From positions 1 through 64,000 of the forward strand of contig NZ_JAKGCU010000010.1 of assembly GCF_021556435.1 (NCBI RefSeq): a stretch of DNA of 64,000 bases, written 5' to 3'. The stretch is from Gordonia tangerina (lineage in GTDB: Bacteria > Actinomycetota > Actinomycetes > Mycobacteriales > Mycobacteriaceae). Each line of letters starts with the position of its first letter. The first letter of the stretch is position 1. Shown in pieces: positions 8,601 to 17,042 of the stretch. The position numbers were made by a program, and so were the translations under genes. The notes under the pieces are model-generated. The model saw nothing but the letters and a program-made list of their open reading frames with translations, was not told the origin of the DNA and did not search any database.

Positions 8601-10199
8601 TCAGTAGACCGCCCACTCCGACTGCGCATAGCGCAAAATGCGCGGATTCATCAGCGTCGACGGGGGCATGTCCAGCGGTGGACGATCTGCGGGGAACACC
8701 GATGCTGCGGTCAACTCCGCCTCGTCGAGGAAGCGAAGTTGCACTGGCAGGTCGAGGGCGAGCTCGGGTTCGGTGTCCCCGGCGAGGAAGTAGCCCCAAT
8801 CACCGAACGAGGGGACGTCGACGTGGTAAGGCAGCGTGCGCAGACCGGCCGAGGCCGCGGTTGCGCCGATGCACCAGAACGACTTCGGAGCGAAGTACGG
8901 CGAACCGGCCTGGATCACGGCTCGACCACCATCGGCGAGATGGGCGCCGACCAACGAGTAGAACTCTGTGGAATACAGTTTGGCGGTTGCCGATTCGTCC
9001 GGATCGGGCATATCGACGATGATGACGTCGAACACGCCGGAGTTCTCGCGCAACCAGGAGAAGGCATCGGCGGTGATGACGGTGCTGCGCGGGTCGTCCA
9101 GCGACCCCTTGTTGAGTCGTGCCAGTCGTTCGTCCTCTCGGCCGAGCCGAATCATCTCCGGGTCGAGTTCCACCAGGGTCGCCGAGGCATCGGGGTAGCG
9201 CAGCACCTCGCGTAGTGCCAGGCCGTCTCCGCCGCCGAGGACCAGAACCCGCTGGTGTGTGCCCGCCATCGCCGGATGCACCAGCGACTCGTGATACCGG
9301 TACTCGTCGATCGACGAGAACTGCAGGTCGCCGTTGAGATAGAGCCGGGTGTCGGGGCCCAGGGGCGTGGTTCTCTCGGTGATCACGATGTCCTGGTACG
9401 GGGTTCGCTCAGCGGCGACGATCGGGTCGCGGAACATCGCCTGTCGGGCGGTCACCTCGAACCGGTCGGCGAACACCATGCCGGCGATCAGTGCAGCGAT
9501 GACCGAGACCGCGGCGACACCGAGGACTGCCCGTGCCGGACCTGACAGGTCGTGCCGGAAGACACCGAACACGAGGAAGGAGCCTGCGGCGGCGTTGACC
9601 AGACCCACCACCAGGGCGCCCTCGAGTTGCCCGAACAGTGGCAGCAGCAGGAACGGGAAACACAGACCACCGACGAGCGCACCGATGTAGTCGACGGCGA
9701 ACATGTCGGCGACCGCGCTGCCGGCGTCCTGTCGGCGGATGCGCTGCAACAGCACCATCAGCAACGGGATCTCGGCGCCGATCAGCACGCCCAGCACAAA
9801 CGCGACCACCACCAGCGCGGGCGTGTACAGGGCCAGATAGGCGAACGCCGCATACAGCGCCATCACCGACAAGCCGCCGAGTAACGCCAATGCCAGTTCG
9901 ATCGCGGCGAAGGTCACGATCGGCCGCGACTGCAGGGGTTTGGCGGCCAGCGACCCGATGCCCATCGCGAACACCATCACCGCCAACACGATCGACGCCT
10001 GGGTCGCGGTGTTGCCGATCAGGAACGAGCCGAGCGACACAAGCGCGAGCTCGTAGACGAGGCCGCACGCCGCGCAGACGAAGACGACGGCGAGCAGCGC
10101 CGCACGTGACCACCGGGCCGAGGGCCGCGCCGCGTCGTCGGCGACCGGGAAGTCGGTCAGCTCGGGCTCGGGCTGCGCGGAGTCATCGGTGGCGGTCAT
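8601..10199 (-). CDS. speE: Polyamine aminopropyltransferase (spermidine synthase-like) with membrane domain
   Basis: The 532-residue protein has two parts. Residues about 32-240 form seven or so transmembrane helices. Residues about 260-520 form a spermidine-synthase fold with the nucleotide-binding GGGDGLALREVL motif, an ELDPEMI acidic loop, ITADAF, and the DMPDPD catalytic loop. Soluble spermidine synthases lack the membrane part; the fused form is typical of Actinobacteria and matches the M. tuberculosis Rv2601 neighbourhood. The substrate has not been established for this branch. It is the last gene of a five-gene minus-strand cluster of DUF4178, DUF2617, DUF4247 and DUF350 proteins. Confidence 0.88.
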   Translation of the reverse strand: MTATDDSAQPEPELTDFPVADDAARPSARWSRAALLAVVFVCAACGLVYELALVSLGSFLIGNTATQASIVLAVMVFAMGIGSLAAKPLQSRPIVTFAAIELALALLGGLSVMALYAAFAYLALYTPALVVVAFVLGVLIGAEIPLLMVLLQRIRRQDAGSAVADMFAVDYIGALVGGLCFPFLLLPLFGQLEGALVVGLVNAAAGSFLVFGVFRHDLSGPARAVLGVAAVSVIAALIAGMVFADRFEVTARQAMFRDPIVAAERTPYQDIVITERTTPLGPDTRLYLNGDLQFSSIDEYRYHESLVHPAMAGTHQRVLVLGGGDGLALREVLRYPDASATLVELDPEMIRLGREDERLARLNKGSLDDPRSTVITADAFSWLRENSGVFDVIIVDMPDPDESATAKLYSTEFYSLVGAHLADGGRAVIQAGSPYFAPKSFWCIGATAASAGLRTLPYHVDVPSFGDWGYFLAGDTEPELALDLPVQLRFLDEAELTAASVFPADRPPLDMPPSTLMNPRILRYAQSEWAVY

Positions 10200-10217
10200 G
10201 GTCGAGACGAAAGGTGA

Positions 10218-10643
10218 CTACAGGATGGAAACTGCGACGATCAGCGCGATCGCGATGTGCACGACACCGTGCACCCACACCGCCGGGTGACTGTCCGGGT
10301 GGACGACCAGCTCGCCGAGCTTGCCGGGCGTGAACAGGTCGATGATGTAGAAGGTGATCGTCATGATGGCGACCCCGATGACGGTGTACACGACGGTGTA
10401 GGTGAGGCCTTCCACGAGTCGGCCCTCGCTCGCCACGATCGCCGCCGCGACGATGATGGCGACGGCGAAGGCGTTGGAGCCGACCAGTATTCCGGCATTG
10501 CGGTTGCGGTCGGCCCACAGCAGGTGCCGCAGGTTTCCGGGGGTCATGGCGTCGATGACCGCAAACGATGCCAGCATGAGGACCATGCCGGTCCCGCCGT
10601 ATGCTGCGGCTGCGTAGCCATTTCGGACGATGTCGGTGAGCAC
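10218..10643 (-). CDS. DUF350 (UPF0719) membrane protein
   Basis: A 141-residue integral membrane protein with four hydrophobic helices, typical of DUF350. GTG start. Genes of this family repeatedly sit beside membrane-anchored SpeE-like enzymes. It lies 18 bp upstream of speE and 71 bp downstream of the DUF4247 gene. Function unknown. Confidence 0.82.
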   Translation of the reverse strand: MLTDIVRNGYAAAAYGGTGMVLMLASFAVIDAMTPGNLRHLLWADRNRNAGILVGSNAFAVAIIVAAAIVASEGRLVEGLTYTVVYTVIGVAIMTITFYIIDLFTPGKLGELVVHPDSHPAVWVHGVVHIAIALIVAVSIL

Positions 10644-10714
10644 GTGTCCTCCGGTTCAGATGGTGATGCGCGTCGGATGGGGGATCGAGGGTGGTGCGAT
10701 GGTCGAGCTGGTGG

Positions 10715-11362
10715 TCATTTGCCGCCGCCTCCTGAGCCGCCGCCGCGGTAGCTACTGCCCGAGCCGCCGAAATTCGGTGTCGGAACCCAGAAGCCGCCCA
10801 CATACGGCAGGAAGTGGTTGTACCCGGATCGGTAGTCGCGGCTCAGCATGACCTTCGTGGTCCCGGCCGCGAGCGGGAACAGTCCGACAACGTAGTCCGG
10901 ATACTGCAGGAATTCGGTGCCCGCGACGTTTTCGGTGTTCGCAGTGTCACCGGCGCGCTGATCGGTGGGCTGTTCCACCCCGCTCAACTCGGAGGCCACC
11001 GACGACGGTGTGCCCTGTGCGACATAGGCGTCGACGCTGCCCTCGTCGAGCGCGGGGTCTCGCTGGTAATTCGCGGTGATGTAGTTGCGGACGTTGGCGT
11101 TGTCGCCGGTGAGTCCGTTGATGGCCTTCACCGAACAGGTGCCGACGATCGCGAACACTGCGATCATGACGATCACCGCGATGATGATGTTGCGGGTGCG
11201 GTGCAGGCCGCGACGAGGGTCGTCGCCGAATCCGGGGGTCGGGCGGAATCCGCCGGGTGGCGGGCCGCCGGGCGGTGGCGGTGGACCACCCGGGGGTGGC
11301 CCACCGGGTGAAGGCGGCCCGCCAGGGGGTGGGTGTCCACCGGGCGGAGGAGGGTAGGTCAT
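10715..11362 (-). CDS. DUF4247 membrane-anchored protein
   Basis: The 215-residue protein starts with about 45 residues of Pro-Gly repeats (PPGGPP-type), then a single membrane helix (about 62-82), then an extracytoplasmic DUF4247 domain (about 95-195), and a Gly/Ser-rich tail. The Pro-Gly head makes low-complexity DNA at 11240-11350. The ATG overlaps the DUF2617 stop by 4 bp. It belongs to the conserved speE cluster. The function is unknown. Confidence 0.8.
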   Translation of the reverse strand: MTYPPPPGGHPPPGGPPSPGGPPPGGPPPPPGGPPPGGFRPTPGFGDDPRRGLHRTRNIIIAVIVMIAVFAIVGTCSVKAINGLTGDNANVRNYITANYQRDPALDEGSVDAYVAQGTPSSVASELSGVEQPTDQRAGDTANTENVAGTEFLQYPDYVVGLFPLAAGTTKVMLSRDYRSGYNHFLPYVGGFWVPTPNFGGSGSSYRGGGSGGGGK

Positions 11363-11898
11363 CGCGTGCCCCCGCCGTCCCGCAGTTCACCAGTGGTCGT
11401 GACCACTTCCGCCGTCTGTGGGTAGGTGTGCCAGGTCTGCCACCCGATGCCGTCGCCGCGGGCGGTGGCGATCGCCGCGGTCACCGCCATCGGCTGCCCG
11501 GGAAAGCGGCCCAGCAACGCGGGCAAGCCCTGGGCGCGGTGATCGGCCGTGCGGTGATGAAGTTCGTCGACCAGAGCCGCCATCTGTTCGGCATCGCACT
11601 TGCGGACCAACGACGTGAACGTATAGGTGCCGTCGGCGACTGTGCCCGGAAGCGGTTCGTCGAGCCCGGGCAGGCACGCGACTGTCTCGCACATTCGGTG
11701 GTCACCGTCGTCGACGATGATCTGATGACTGGCGCCGAGGAGTCGCAACGACACGGTGCGGGAGCCGAATTGGTGGTCGCATCGGGCCAGCGGCGCTCGC
11801 GGATCGGCGGTGAGCGAGAAGGCGAGCTGCGCGGCGCTGGTGTCGGCGTAGGGCACGTCGAGCAGCACGTGGCCGCTCGTGAGTCCCGCGGCCGTCAT
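11359..11898 (-). CDS. DUF2617 family protein
   Basis: A 179-residue soluble protein matching the DUF2617 family of actinobacteria, with no signal or membrane segment. It overlaps both neighbours by 4 bp, so expression is coupled to DUF4178 and DUF4247. The content (VADGTYTFTS, DGIGWQTWHTYP) gives no catalytic motif I can name. M. tuberculosis Rv2598 occupies the same position. Confidence 0.8.
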   Translation of the reverse strand: MTAAGLTSGHVLLDVPYADTSAAQLAFSLTADPRAPLARCDHQFGSRTVSLRLLGASHQIIVDDGDHRMCETVACLPGLDEPLPGTVADGTYTFTSLVRKCDAEQMAALVDELHHRTADHRAQGLPALLGRFPGQPMAVTAAIATARGDGIGWQTWHTYPQTAEVVTTTGELRDGGGTR

Positions 11899-12527
11899 GT
11901 GCCCGGCGCCGGATCGGTCGGGTAGATGCGGTACTCGCTGCGTGCGAGGACCTCACCGCGGGCGCTCTCCCAGCCGGAGCCGAAATCCTCGAAGGACAGG
12001 CGCTCGTCGCCGGCTTCGTAATCGTGGTAACGCATCGATCCGCGCTGGTTCAGGCCGGTGGTGCCGGTGGAGGAGAACTCGGCCGACCCTGCCTCGTCAG
12101 AGTGATAGCGCCGCCCGTCGAGTTCGAGCGCATCCGGTCCGGGGGTGAGGGTGACGCCGGTCAGTTCGTGCCACAGTACGACCTCGAGGTCGGGGTCGTC
12201 TTCGACGGAGAGCCAGGCCTTGCGGCCGGTCCCGGTGTCGAGGAAGTTCTCGGTCCACTCGAATCCGCTCTGCGACAACCGCAGCGTCCCGCGTACCGCG
12301 AACGTCTCACCGCGCAGTTCCACCAGGTCGCCGGGCTTGAGTTGCCGAGGATCGCCGCGGACCGCATCGTCGTCGGCGGTCGAGAACGGGTCCTTGGGAC
12401 CGTAGGCGCGCTGCTTGAGGGCATCGGTCTCGGCCCGTTTCGCCTTACGGCTGCCCAGGAAGTTGAACACCACGACCACCGCAATGATCAGCAGCAGGGC
12501 CACGATGATGATCAGCAAGAACTCCAC
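11895..12527 (-). CDS. DUF4178 membrane protein
   Basis: The 210-residue protein has one N-terminal helix (residues 2-24) followed by a cytoplasmic DUF4178 domain (about 62-200) with the recurring LKPGDLVEL and WLSVEDD motifs. GTG start: TAGGGT (plus-strand 12535-12540) ends 7 nt before it, a leaderless-promoter spacing. It is the first gene of the five-gene speE block, so this is probably the operon promoter. Function unknown. Confidence 0.8.
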   Translation of the reverse strand: MEFLLIIIVALLLIIAVVVVFNFLGSRKAKRAETDALKQRAYGPKDPFSTADDDAVRGDPRQLKPGDLVELRGETFAVRGTLRLSQSGFEWTENFLDTGTGRKAWLSVEDDPDLEVVLWHELTGVTLTPGPDALELDGRRYHSDEAGSAEFSSTGTTGLNQRGSMRYHDYEAGDERLSFEDFGSGWESARGEVLARSEYRIYPTDPAPGT

Positions 12528-12597
12528 GCGGCCGACCCTATCTTCCTCACGCCGAAACCGACATGCCGGACGTCGACGTCATGAATGACGGCAGACA

Positions 12598-12632
12598 CCG
12601 ACGGCCACCCGCTGCGTTCGGGTGGCCGTCGG
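12598..12632 (-). terminator. Stem-loop terminator after the binding-protein pseudogene
   Basis: A perfect 14-bp stem, CCGACGGCCACCCG (12598-12611) with CGGGTGGCCGTCGG (12619-12632), and a 7-nt loop. It lies 25 bp beyond the true downstream stop codon (12657), not the amber codon at 12897, supporting the view that the ancestral gene ended at 12657. Confidence 0.75.
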
Positions 12633-12656
12633 CGCCTGTGCGCGGCTCGGCGCGGA

Positions 12657-13838
12657 TCAACGCACCTGATCGCTGATGAACTCCGTGGTGAACAGCTGAT
12701 CGGCGGGCAGATCTGTGGGCAGGCCGGCGCCGCTCTCGTTCAGGATCGGCGTGAGGTCGTCGATGATCGACTGGGCCTTGGCCATGTCGTAGCTACCCCA
12801 CACACCGTCGGAGCCGGGTGCGATGACGGCCTTGTCCTTCAGCAGCGCCGCCGAGTACGCGGCTTCACCCTCGCTGTATGGGGTGAAGCCGACGTCCTAA
12901 GACACCCAGTCGACGATCGTCGCGTTGATCGCGTCCGGCGCGGCAACGTAGTCCTTGCCGGTCTGCTGGATCATCGGGACGAGTTTCTGCAGGCACGGGG
13001 TGAGGCTGTCGAGCCTGTCGGCGCGCACCGACACGTTGGAGGCATATACGTCGTACCCGGCGTCCTTCACCATCGCGTAGGCGATCGGCTTGTCCCACGA
13101 CGGCGTCTCGTGCTCATAGGTGTAGGGCTCGGAGTTGGCGAAACCCTGCTGGGAGATGCTGGGATCGCCGACGAAGCGGGCCGGCGCACCGTCGTAGCTG
13201 GTGTCGAGCTGGCTTTGTTTCAGTAGTCCCTTCGCGACCAGCCATTGCGGGAAGATCTGGTCCTTGCTGACCACCACGGTCTCGTCGGTTTTCCCGATGT
13301 CGGCGATGGTCTTCTGGTCCGGGTGGGTCTCCGGATCCCACATCAGGATCGACGGGTTGTACTGCAGCAGTGGCGTCACACCCACGACGCGCTGATCCGT
13401 GGCCGCGGCGATCAGCTGGTCGCCGTGGACGAGGCCGAGGTCGATCGAGTCGTCGGCGTACATCGCCGACGGGACCGACTGGAAGCCGATGGCCGGACCG
13501 CCGGCACGCAGGGTGATGTCGACGCCGGTGTCCTGCCCGTCGAAGGCCAACGGGCCGGACACCGACTTCGTGTCGGTGTCCACCTGATAGCCGGGTCCGA
13601 GCAGCCCGATGACGCCCGCCATGTCGGACTGCGGCTGCCACTGCAGCTGCACCACGACGTTCTCGGGGCACACCTCGGCGAGGCTGGTCTCGGCCGACGC
13701 CGGAGCCAAGCTGCCGGTCGAGGCGGAATCGGTGCCGTCGTCACTGCCGCAGCCGGCGAGCGCGGCGGCGCACAGGGCGGCGGTCGCCGCGGCGATGGCG
13801 CGAGTGCGGCGCGCGGCGAACAGATCACGTGTGGTCAT
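12657..13838 (-). pseudogene. NitT/TauT-type ABC substrate-binding lipoprotein, split by an in-frame amber codon
   Basis: The gene encodes a periplasmic-binding lipoprotein of the NMT1/SsuA-like class: signal peptide with lipobox LAGC (C30), then a type-2 binding fold (VQLQWQPQSDMAGVIG, IGFQSVPSAMYADDS). After 313 residues a TAG stands at 12897-12899. The same frame continues for 79 well-formed codons (beginning DVGFTPYSEGEAAYS, including GSDGVWGSYDMAKAQ) to TGA at 12657-12659, just before a strong terminator. CAG (Gln) to TAG is one transition. The truncated form lacks the C-terminal helices of the fold, so it is probably inactive unless the stop is read through or is a sequencing error. The ATPase and permease genes lie divergently beside it. 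Confidence 0.85.
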
Positions 13839-13883
13839 GAGAACTCCTGAGGGCTGATGCCGAGAATGTCGCGTTCTGCGATC

Positions 13884-14112
13884 TACATGTAAAGCTAGGG
13901 GGAGGCCGACGTTCTCGCCAGTCGATGCATGTAGCGGAAAGCGGCTCTGGCGTGCGCGGAAAAGGCGCGTAAGGCCAGCTGAACTGCCGAAAGTGCCTGA
14001 AAGAAGTTGGTGTGGAGGGGCTGTTCGTCATGCAGTGTTTACATACGGATACCACGACGAAATACATGTAACGAATGATCGGACGTGGCAGATGGCTCGC
14101 CATCTACATGTA
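13884..14112. promoter_or_regulatory. Three TACATGTA operators between divergent transporter genes
   Basis: The perfect palindrome TACATGTA occurs at 13884-13891, 14063-14070 and 14105-14112. The first and third sit in the same 11-mer ATCTACATGTA. A weaker TGCATGTA lies near 13926. All are in the 296-bp gap between the binding-protein gene and the ATPase gene; the third ends 22 bp before the ATG at 14135. The natural candidate to bind them is the GntR regulator encoded at 17043-17720. Apart from these sites the gap holds no gene. Confidence 0.6.
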
Positions 14113-14134
14113 CTTCCGACCTAGGGATGAGGAC

Positions 14135-14914
14135 ATGACCCTCTTCGACACCATGAACGACGCGGATGCGCGGCACCTCACCAAGGGGGTCGTCATTTCG
14201 GCGTCCGGCGTGACCAAGCAGTTCGGCTCGGGCACCCGGGCGCTCGACGGGATCGACCTCGATATCGCCGACGGCGACTTCGTCGCGGTGGTGGGTCCCT
14301 CCGGGTGTGGCAAGTCGACACTGCTGAGGATGGCCGCCGGCCTCGAGCGCCCCACAGACGGCAGTGTCGCGCTCGCGACCGACTCGGTGGGCTTCATCTT
14401 CCAGGAACCCACCCTGTTGCCATGGCGGTCGGTGCGGGCAAACGTCGAACTCTGCGCCGAGATCGGCCGCCTCCCTCGCTCCGAGCGCCGCGCCCGCGCC
14501 CAACGCGCCATCGATGCGGTGGGCCTGCGCGGATTCGAAGCACAGTTGCCCCGGATGCTGTCGGGTGGCATGAAGATGCGGGTATCGCTGGCGCGCACAC
14601 TCACCTCCGAGCCGAAGGTGATGTTGCTTGACGAGCCGTTCGGTGCGCTCGACGAGATGACCCGCCTGGACATGCAGACCGAACTGCAGCGGCTCTACGC
14701 CGAACGCAGGTTCACCGGCATGTTCATCACTCACTCGGTGTCGGAGGCGGTGTTCTTGGCCAACCGGGTCATCGTGATGTCGGCCCGACCCGGGCGCATC
14801 GTCGCCGACCTGCAAATCGACTTCCCCTATCCGCGAGATCCCGATCTGCGCTACGACGCCCACTTCGTCGAGTATGTCGCCGAGATCACCGAAACCCTGC
14901 GAGGTGCCCGATGA
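14135..14914 (+). CDS. ABC transporter ATP-binding protein (NitT/TauT type)
   Basis: The 259-residue ATPase shows Walker A GPSGCGKST (54-62), Q-loop FQEPTLLPW, signature LSGGMKMR, Walker B VMLLDEPFGALDE and the switch His in FITHSVSEA. It belongs to the SsuB/TauB/NrtD family that energises uptake of sulfonates, nitrate or pyrimidine-like compounds. AGGGATGAGGAC precedes the ATG at 14135, which decides the start over 14075. Its stop overlaps the permease start (ATGA). Confidence 0.9.
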   Translation: MTLFDTMNDADARHLTKGVVISASGVTKQFGSGTRALDGIDLDIADGDFVAVVGPSGCGKSTLLRMAAGLERPTDGSVALATDSVGFIFQEPTLLPWRSVRANVELCAEIGRLPRSERRARAQRAIDAVGLRGFEAQLPRMLSGGMKMRVSLARTLTSEPKVMLLDEPFGALDEMTRLDMQTELQRLYAERRFTGMFITHSVSEAVFLANRVIVMSARPGRIVADLQIDFPYPRDPDLRYDAHFVEYVAEITETLRGAR

Positions 14915-15825
14915 CCACTACCATCTCCGCGACGCCCGCGAGTGGACCAATGGCCGGCACAACGGCTTCCGACACTTCGAGCTGCGTCACCACCTCCGCC
15001 GCACCGACGTCGTCGGGTCCGGACCGGGCATCGACGTCGGAGCGGAGTCGGCGCTGGATCAGATCGATTGTCCGCTACGGACTTCCACCGGCACTGTCGT
15101 TCGCGCTCGCGATCGGGCTGTGGTATTGCGTCAGCTATCTGATTCTCAACCCGACACGCCGGTTCCTTCTTCCACCGCCGCATGAGGTGCTCACCAATTC
15201 GTTGCTCGACCCCGATCATGTAGGGCGGATGCTCGACGCGCTCTGGGTCACCGCGAAGGTCAGCGTCGTCGGATTCGTCTTCGCCGCTCTGATCGGGGTG
15301 GCCGTCGGGGTGGTGATGAGCCGAGGCTCCTTCTTCGAGCGTGCGATCTATCCGTGGGCCGTTGTGCTACAGGTCATCCCGGTGCTCGCGATCGTTCCGC
15401 TGATCGGACTGTGGTTCGGCTACGGGATGGTGGCGCGCACCATCGTGTGCGTGATCATCGCGATCTTCCCGATCATCGCCAACACCCATTTCGGCCTGAT
15501 CTCGGTGGACAGGGGTTCGCATGAATTGTTCACGTTGTCGAAGGCGTCGACCGCACAACGGCTCGCGAAACTGGAGTTCCCGTCCGCCCTGCCGTCGATG
15601 ATGACCGGTTTCCGCACGGCGTCGGGACTCGTCGTGGTCGGCGCGATCATCGGCGACATGTTCTTCGCGAAGGGGGAGCCGGGGATCGGCACCCTCCTCG
15701 ACATCTACCGTGCGCGACTGCAGTCCGACGACCTCATCGCAGCCATCGTGCTCGCCTCGCTGTTCGGCATCGTCGTGTTCGGCATCTTCAGCGTGCTCAA
15801 CGCGTTCGTCCATCGTCGGCGGTGA
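14911..15825 (+). CDS. ABC transporter permease (NitT/TauT type)
   Basis: The 304-residue permease has about 50 Ser/Thr-rich cytoplasmic residues and then six hydrophobic helices of the BPD_transp_1 fold. The EAA-type coupling loop is around ELFTLSKASTAQRLAKLEFPSALP. Translationally coupled to the ATPase. The long N-terminus is unusual for the family but typical of actinobacterial members. With its binding protein interrupted, the importer may be non-functional or may use another binding protein. Confidence 0.88.
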   Translation: MTTTISATPASGPMAGTTASDTSSCVTTSAAPTSSGPDRASTSERSRRWIRSIVRYGLPPALSFALAIGLWYCVSYLILNPTRRFLLPPPHEVLTNSLLDPDHVGRMLDALWVTAKVSVVGFVFAALIGVAVGVVMSRGSFFERAIYPWAVVLQVIPVLAIVPLIGLWFGYGMVARTIVCVIIAIFPIIANTHFGLISVDRGSHELFTLSKASTAQRLAKLEFPSALPSMMTGFRTASGLVVVGAIIGDMFFAKGEPGIGTLLDIYRARLQSDDLIAAIVLASLFGIVVFGIFSVLNAFVHRRR

Positions 15826-15834
15826 CCCCCGCTG

Positions 15835-15918
15835 CCGAGCGTCACGTCGGTCCCTGAGGAGCGAGCTTGCGAGCGTCCCGCTGGTCCCTGAGGAGTTAGG
15901 CGCTGGCCGAGCGTCACG
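15835..15918. repeat. Dispersed actinobacterial intergenic repeat (GGTCCCTGAGGAG type)
   Basis: GGTCCCTGAGGAG occurs at 15849-15861 and 15883-15895. CCGAGCGTCACG flanks the element at 15835-15846 and 15907-15918. Between them lies CGAGCTTGCGAGCG. The composition matches a family of short dispersed intergenic repeats that I associate with Gordonia and relatives. It fills the gap between permease and dioxygenase and could attenuate transcription into the latter. Confidence 0.6.
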
Positions 15919-15955
15919 AAGGGCCACCAACCACCGAAAAGCCAAGGGGAACATC

Positions 15956-16987
15956 ATGTTCACCGTCCCCACCATCGACATCTCCAGCTACGTCGACCCC
16001 GCCGGCGCACCGGCCGACCGCGCCCGAGTCGCCCGCGAACTCGACGACGCCTGCAGCACAGTCGGGTTCGTACAGGTTGTCGGGCATGGCGTCGACGCCG
16101 CCACCATCGATGGTCTGACCGCGGCGCTCGATGAGTTCTACGCCCTGCCGCTGGAGGTGAAGAAGCGCTACACCCGGCCCGGCGAGAATCGCGGCTACAG
16201 TCCGCCCAAGAGTGAGTCGCTGAGCATGAGCCTCGGAGTCGCAGCGGCCAATCAGATGAACGATTTCTACGAGGCGTTCACCGTCGGTTCCGACCGCGGA
16301 TGGTATGCCGAGAAGGATCTACCCGCCTCGAGCTATGCGGCCAACACGTGGCCCGACGCAGCACCCGCTTTCCGTCCGGGCGTCGAGGCCTGGTTCGACG
16401 CGGCGCGCACGGTGTCACGCGTCCTGCTGACCGCCTGCACCGATGCGCTCGGGCTGCCGGAGGGGTACTTCGACGAGCTGACCGATCACTCCATCGACGC
16501 TCTCAAGATGAACAATTACACGCTGCCCGAAGGCGAAATCGAACTCGCCGGCGAACTCACCGGCATGGGGGCGCACACCGACTTCGGCATCCTGACCGTG
16601 CTGTGGGCCGATCAGGTACCCGGTCTCCAGGTTCTCGGCGCGGATGGCGTCTGGCATGACGTGCAGCCCGCCGACGGCGCGCTGTTGGTGAACCTCGGCG
16701 ACGCGATGGCCCGCTGGACCAACGACCGGTGGCGTTCGACGGTACATCGCGTCGACCCACCCGTTGTCGACGGCCGCATCATCCGTCGGCGGTCGGCGGC
16801 CTTCTTCTTCGACGGCAACCACGACGCGCTCATCGAGACGCTGCCCGGTTGCGCGAGCGCCGAGCGTCCCGGGTATCCGCCGATCACCGTCGCCGAGAAC
16901 ATCGACGCCAAACTCGCCGGGATGAAGTCGGGGGTGGCCCCGGAGTTCGCCGACCGCGAAGCGCAGCGCGTGATGGCCGCACGATGA
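15956..16987 (+). CDS. 2-oxoglutarate/Fe(II)-dependent dioxygenase, isopenicillin-N-synthase-like
   Basis: The 343-residue enzyme has the DIOX_N domain (1-110) and the 2OG-Fe(II) domain (180-290). Iron ligands H207, D209 (GAHTDF) and H264 (STVHRV) and the 2-oxoglutarate-binding R279-x-S type motif (RRRSAAFFF) are all present, so it should be active. AAGGGGA precedes the ATG at 15956. Co-location with a NitT/TauT importer and a GntR regulator suggests it oxidises the imported compound to release nitrogen or sulfur or to open a carbon skeleton. The substrate is not evident. Confidence 0.88.
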   Translation: MFTVPTIDISSYVDPAGAPADRARVARELDDACSTVGFVQVVGHGVDAATIDGLTAALDEFYALPLEVKKRYTRPGENRGYSPPKSESLSMSLGVAAANQMNDFYEAFTVGSDRGWYAEKDLPASSYAANTWPDAAPAFRPGVEAWFDAARTVSRVLLTACTDALGLPEGYFDELTDHSIDALKMNNYTLPEGEIELAGELTGMGAHTDFGILTVLWADQVPGLQVLGADGVWHDVQPADGALLVNLGDAMARWTNDRWRSTVHRVDPPVVDGRIIRRRSAAFFFDGNHDALIETLPGCASAERPGYPPITVAENIDAKLAGMKSGVAPEFADREAQRVMAAR

Positions 16988-17042
16988 CCGGCATCCACCG
17001 CCGATCAGTCACAATCGACGCATCGACCACCACGGACAGAAC

